From assembly GCA_012798055.1 (NCBI GenBank), contig JAAZOA010000281.1:1-16937 (forward strand): a DNA stretch of 16,937 nt, given 5' to 3'. The notes below the pieces were generated by a model. The model was not told where the DNA came from. It made no database searches and saw only the letters and a list, made by a program, of their open reading frames with translations. Position 1 is the stretch's first letter. Each line of letters begins with the position of its first letter. Both the position numbers and the translations under genes were made by a program. The DNA is from Syntrophomonadaceae bacterium (GTDB lineage Bacteria > Bacillota > Syntrophomonadia > Syntrophomonadales > Syntrophomonadaceae). Shown piece after piece: positions 15,004 to 16,937 of the stretch.

Positions 15004-15649
15004 TATCCACTCGACGGCCTTCAACCATATAGATTACCATCTCGCCCAGATTGGTGGCATGATCAGCAATTCTCTCCAGGTGACCCGCGACCAGGATCAA
15101 AGAGGTTGCCTGCGGGATGTTACCCTGATCACGCATCATATATGATAAGCATTCATTAAAAACTAGACTGTATAAGTGCTCCATTTCTTTTTCCATGTCT
15201 ACCAAGGTCATGGCTAGTTTTACATCGCCATTGATATAGGCTTGCATGGCCGTAACCACCATGTCCTGACCTATCTGCGCCATTTTGGGTATGTCTATCA
15301 AAGGCTTCATATATGTCTGGTCGTATAGATCGATAGCGATATTGGCGATGTCTTCTGCGTGATCGCCCATCCGCTCGATATCTACTATAATGCGCAGGGC
15401 GGTGCCGATAAAGCGAAGATCTTTGGCCATGGGCTGTTTCAGGGCAATCAGGTAGAGACACTGCTGTTCTATATCCAGTTCCATCCGATCGATGATGTCA
15501 TCTTTGGCGATGACTTCCCGTGCCAACTCCATATTTTTTTCGGTCAGGGCCCGGTTGGCTTTGTATATCTGCTCCTGCAAGAGGCTCCCCATTTTAAGGA
15601 TTTCCTCTCTCAATTTCTCCAACTGATTTTCCAATGAATCGGTGGCCAA
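14972..15649 (-). CDS. phoU: Phosphate transport regulator PhoU
   Basis: The 225-residue protein is a full-length PhoU built of two three-helix bundles. Each has its acidic metal-binding helix: IVDIERMGDHAEDIANIA in the first and GHLERIADHATNLGEMVIY in the second; IEQQCLYLIALKQPMAKDLR is also typical. PhoU joins the Pst transporter to the PhoR-type kinase and damps uptake when phosphate is plentiful. The start is TTG 15649, with GGAGG eight bases before it. It is 36 bases behind pstB in one unit. It stops with TAG, and I see no terminator after it; its 3' end runs into the arsC remnant on the other strand. Confidence 0.95.
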   Translation of the reverse strand: MATDSLENQLEKLREEILKMGSLLQEQIYKANRALTEKNMELAREVIAKDDIIDRMELDIEQQCLYLIALKQPMAKDLRFIGTALRIIVDIERMGDHAEDIANIAIDLYDQTYMKPLIDIPKMAQIGQDMVVTAMQAYINGDVKLAMTLVDMEKEMEHLYSLVFNECLSYMMRDQGNIPQATSLILVAGHLERIADHATNLGEMVIYMVEGRRVDINVMARNSKK

Positions 15650-15685
15650 ATAAATTACCTCCCCAATTAATTTGCTTAAGGCGGA

Positions 15686-16465
15686 TTATCCGAATCTCCC
15701 GGTAATATAATCTTCAGTTTTTTGGTTGGCCGGATTGATAAACAATTCTTTGGTGCGGTTGAATTCGATCAGGTGCCCATTCAAAAAAAATCCCGTATAA
15801 TCAGAGACCCGGGCGGCCTGTTGCATGTTGTGGGTGACAATGACAATAGTATAATTCTTCTTTAGCTCAGCAATCAACTCTTCTAATTTGGAAGTCGAAA
15901 TGGGATCCAGGGCCGAAGCTGGTTCATCCATAAGGATCACCTCCGGCCCCACCGCCAACACCCGCGCGATTACCAAGCGCTGCTGCTGCCCGCCTGACAT
16001 GCGGGCCGCAGGTGAATTCAAACGGTAGCCCATTTCCTCCCATAGGTTGGCAGCCCGCAGGCTTTTCTCCACGATCTCATCCAACTGGCTCTTGTCTTTG
16101 ATCCCATGGATCCTTGGACCGTAAGCAACGTTTTCATAGACTGACATTGGAAATACCGAGGGTTTTTGGAACACCATCCCTACCCTCTTTCTTAGGGAAA
16201 CCACGTCCACATCTTTCTCATATATTGACACATCATCCAGGAAGACCTGACCTTTGATGGTGGTACCCTCGATCAGCTCATTGAGGCGGTTGAGGGTGCG
16301 CAGAAATGTAGACTTACCGCAGCCGCTGGGGCCGATCAGGGCCGTTACATGGTTGGCCCGAATTTCCATATTGACACCATGCAAGGCTTGGAAATCCTGG
16401 TAAAAAACCTCCAGTGCTAGACTTCTCATTTTTATAGCATCGGTTAAAGGTATCACACTCTCCAT
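15686..16465 (-). CDS. pstB: Phosphate ABC transporter ATP-binding protein PstB
   Basis: The 259-residue ATPase drives the PstSCAB phosphate importer. Walker A is GPSGCGKST, the Q-loop GMVFQKPSVFPMS, the signature MSGGQQQRL, Walker B VILMDEPASALD and the switch His lies in VTHNM. FLRTLNRLNELI and the ending NPANQKTEDYITGRFG are PstB hallmarks. ATG 16465 has GGGAGG about eight bases upstream; the N-terminus is about ten residues longer than the shortest PstB proteins. It follows pstA by 15 bases and precedes phoU by 36. Confidence 0.97.
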   Translation of the reverse strand: MESVIPLTDAIKMRSLALEVFYQDFQALHGVNMEIRANHVTALIGPSGCGKSTFLRTLNRLNELIEGTTIKGQVFLDDVSIYEKDVDVVSLRKRVGMVFQKPSVFPMSVYENVAYGPRIHGIKDKSQLDEIVEKSLRAANLWEEMGYRLNSPAARMSGGQQQRLVIARVLAVGPEVILMDEPASALDPISTSKLEELIAELKKNYTIVIVTHNMQQAARVSDYTGFFLNGHLIEFNRTKELFINPANQKTEDYITGRFG

Positions 16466-16480
16466 AATATATCCTCCCGT

Positions 16481-16937
16481 TTAACGCGCTCCTCTAGTCA
16501 ACCGGCTTAGGCTCAAATTAGCCAGGTAATTGATGATGATGATTAGCACTACTATTAGAAAAGCTGTTCCGAAAGCCCGCTCAGTGGATATCCCTTCCAT
16601 CGCCATAATGTATAGATGTACCGACATAGTCCTGGCCGGATCCGTTGGGTAGATAGGCATGCCCAGCGAACTTCCGGCCGTCAGTATGATGGCCGCGGTC
16701 TCACCTACGGCCCGGCCGATGGATAGGATGATCCCGGTTACAATTCCCGGTAGGGCTGAAGGCAACACTACCTTGCGGATGGTCTGCCACCGGCTGGCCC
16801 CCAACGCCAGGCTGTTCTCCCGGTATTCAATGGCTACTGCCAGAATAGCTTCCTGGGAGGTGCGGGTAATTGTGGGCAGAATCATTATCGCCATGGTCAG
16901 GCTTCCTGACAGGATTGACCAGCCCAGTCCCAGGAAT
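16481..16937 (-). CDS. pstA: Phosphate ABC transporter permease PstA (5' part outside window)
   Basis: The frame is open to the window edge and gives the last 152 residues of a PstA-type permease; a methionine at 16894 is internal. The permease coupling loop is visible (ILPTITRTSQEAILAV, then ENSLALGASRWQTI), followed by VLPSALPGIVTGIILS, membrane segments and AVGETAAIILTAG. The protein forms one half of the membrane channel with PstC and contacts PstB. The final membrane helix ends with SLSRLTRGAR and TAA. PstA and not PstC is inferred from its place directly before pstB and from the C-terminal sequence. Presumably pstS and pstC lie to the right. Confidence 0.93.
   Translation of the reverse strand, partial: FLGLGWSILSGSLTMAIMILPTITRTSQEAILAVAIEYRENSLALGASRWQTIRKVVLPSALPGIVTGIILSIGRAVGETAAIILTAGSSLGMPIYPTDPARTMSVHLYIMAMEGISTERAFGTAFLIVVLIIIINYLANLSLSRLTRGAR

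Noticed and set aside
1..16937. CRISPR arrays, insertion sequences, tRNA or rRNA genes
   Set aside because: I found no regularly spaced long repeats, transposase frames, terminal inverted repeats or recognisable RNA genes on either strand.

Overview
This window looks like a piece of chromosome from a low-to-middle-GC, anaerobic Firmicute. Strong Shine-Dalgarno sequences (AAGGAGG, GGGAGG) precede most genes, GTG and TTG starts are common, and the PHP, PhoH (YlaK-type), response-regulator, Ppx and GT4 proteins are of Firmicute type. Two phasin-like proteins hint at a polyhydroxyalkanoate-making member of the Clostridia; a Syntrophomonas-like organism is my guess from recollection, not something the sequence proves.

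Nearly everything in the window concerns phosphate. From left to right: the tail of an unidentified + strand gene (1-138) converges on a long minus-strand series. That series, read from its upstream end, holds ppx1 (8671-7169), a terminator, a small membrane-protein gene of 48 codons that was not called by a standard ORF scan (7008-6862), a PhoP/PhoB-type response regulator (6800-6099), then a zinc phospholipase C-like protein, a PAP2 phosphatase and a GT4 glycosyltransferase (5865-3510), two phasin-like genes (3360-2486), a PIN-PhoH ATPase broken by one in-frame TAG (2427-1063) and a YcdX-like PHP phosphatase (972-232) that ends at a clear terminator.

Divergent from ppx1 is a tightly coupled + strand polyphosphate operon: ppx2, ppk1, a SixA-type phosphohistidine phosphatase and a CYTH-CHAD protein. 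Behind it lies a broken arsC (in-frame TAG in the P-loop plus a frameshift near the end). From the right edge the pst phosphate-uptake genes run inwards on the minus strand: pstA (partial), pstB and phoU, whose 3' end overlaps the arsC remnant.

The genes fit one economy: Pst imports phosphate and PhoU tunes it; PPK1 stores it as polyphosphate; Ppx1 releases it; the response regulator probably senses scarcity through a kinase encoded elsewhere; and the PLC-PAP2-GT4 set could recycle phosphate from membrane lipids and replace the lost phospholipid with glycolipid. The most striking single signal is a four-repeat, 11-bp-period PhoP-box-like array upstream of ppx1 (8726-8764). Also notable are the complementary decay of the two Ppx paralogues (one keeps the phosphatase motifs, the other keeps the HD motif), the degenerate CYTH active site, and two separate in-frame amber codons in otherwise well-conserved genes.
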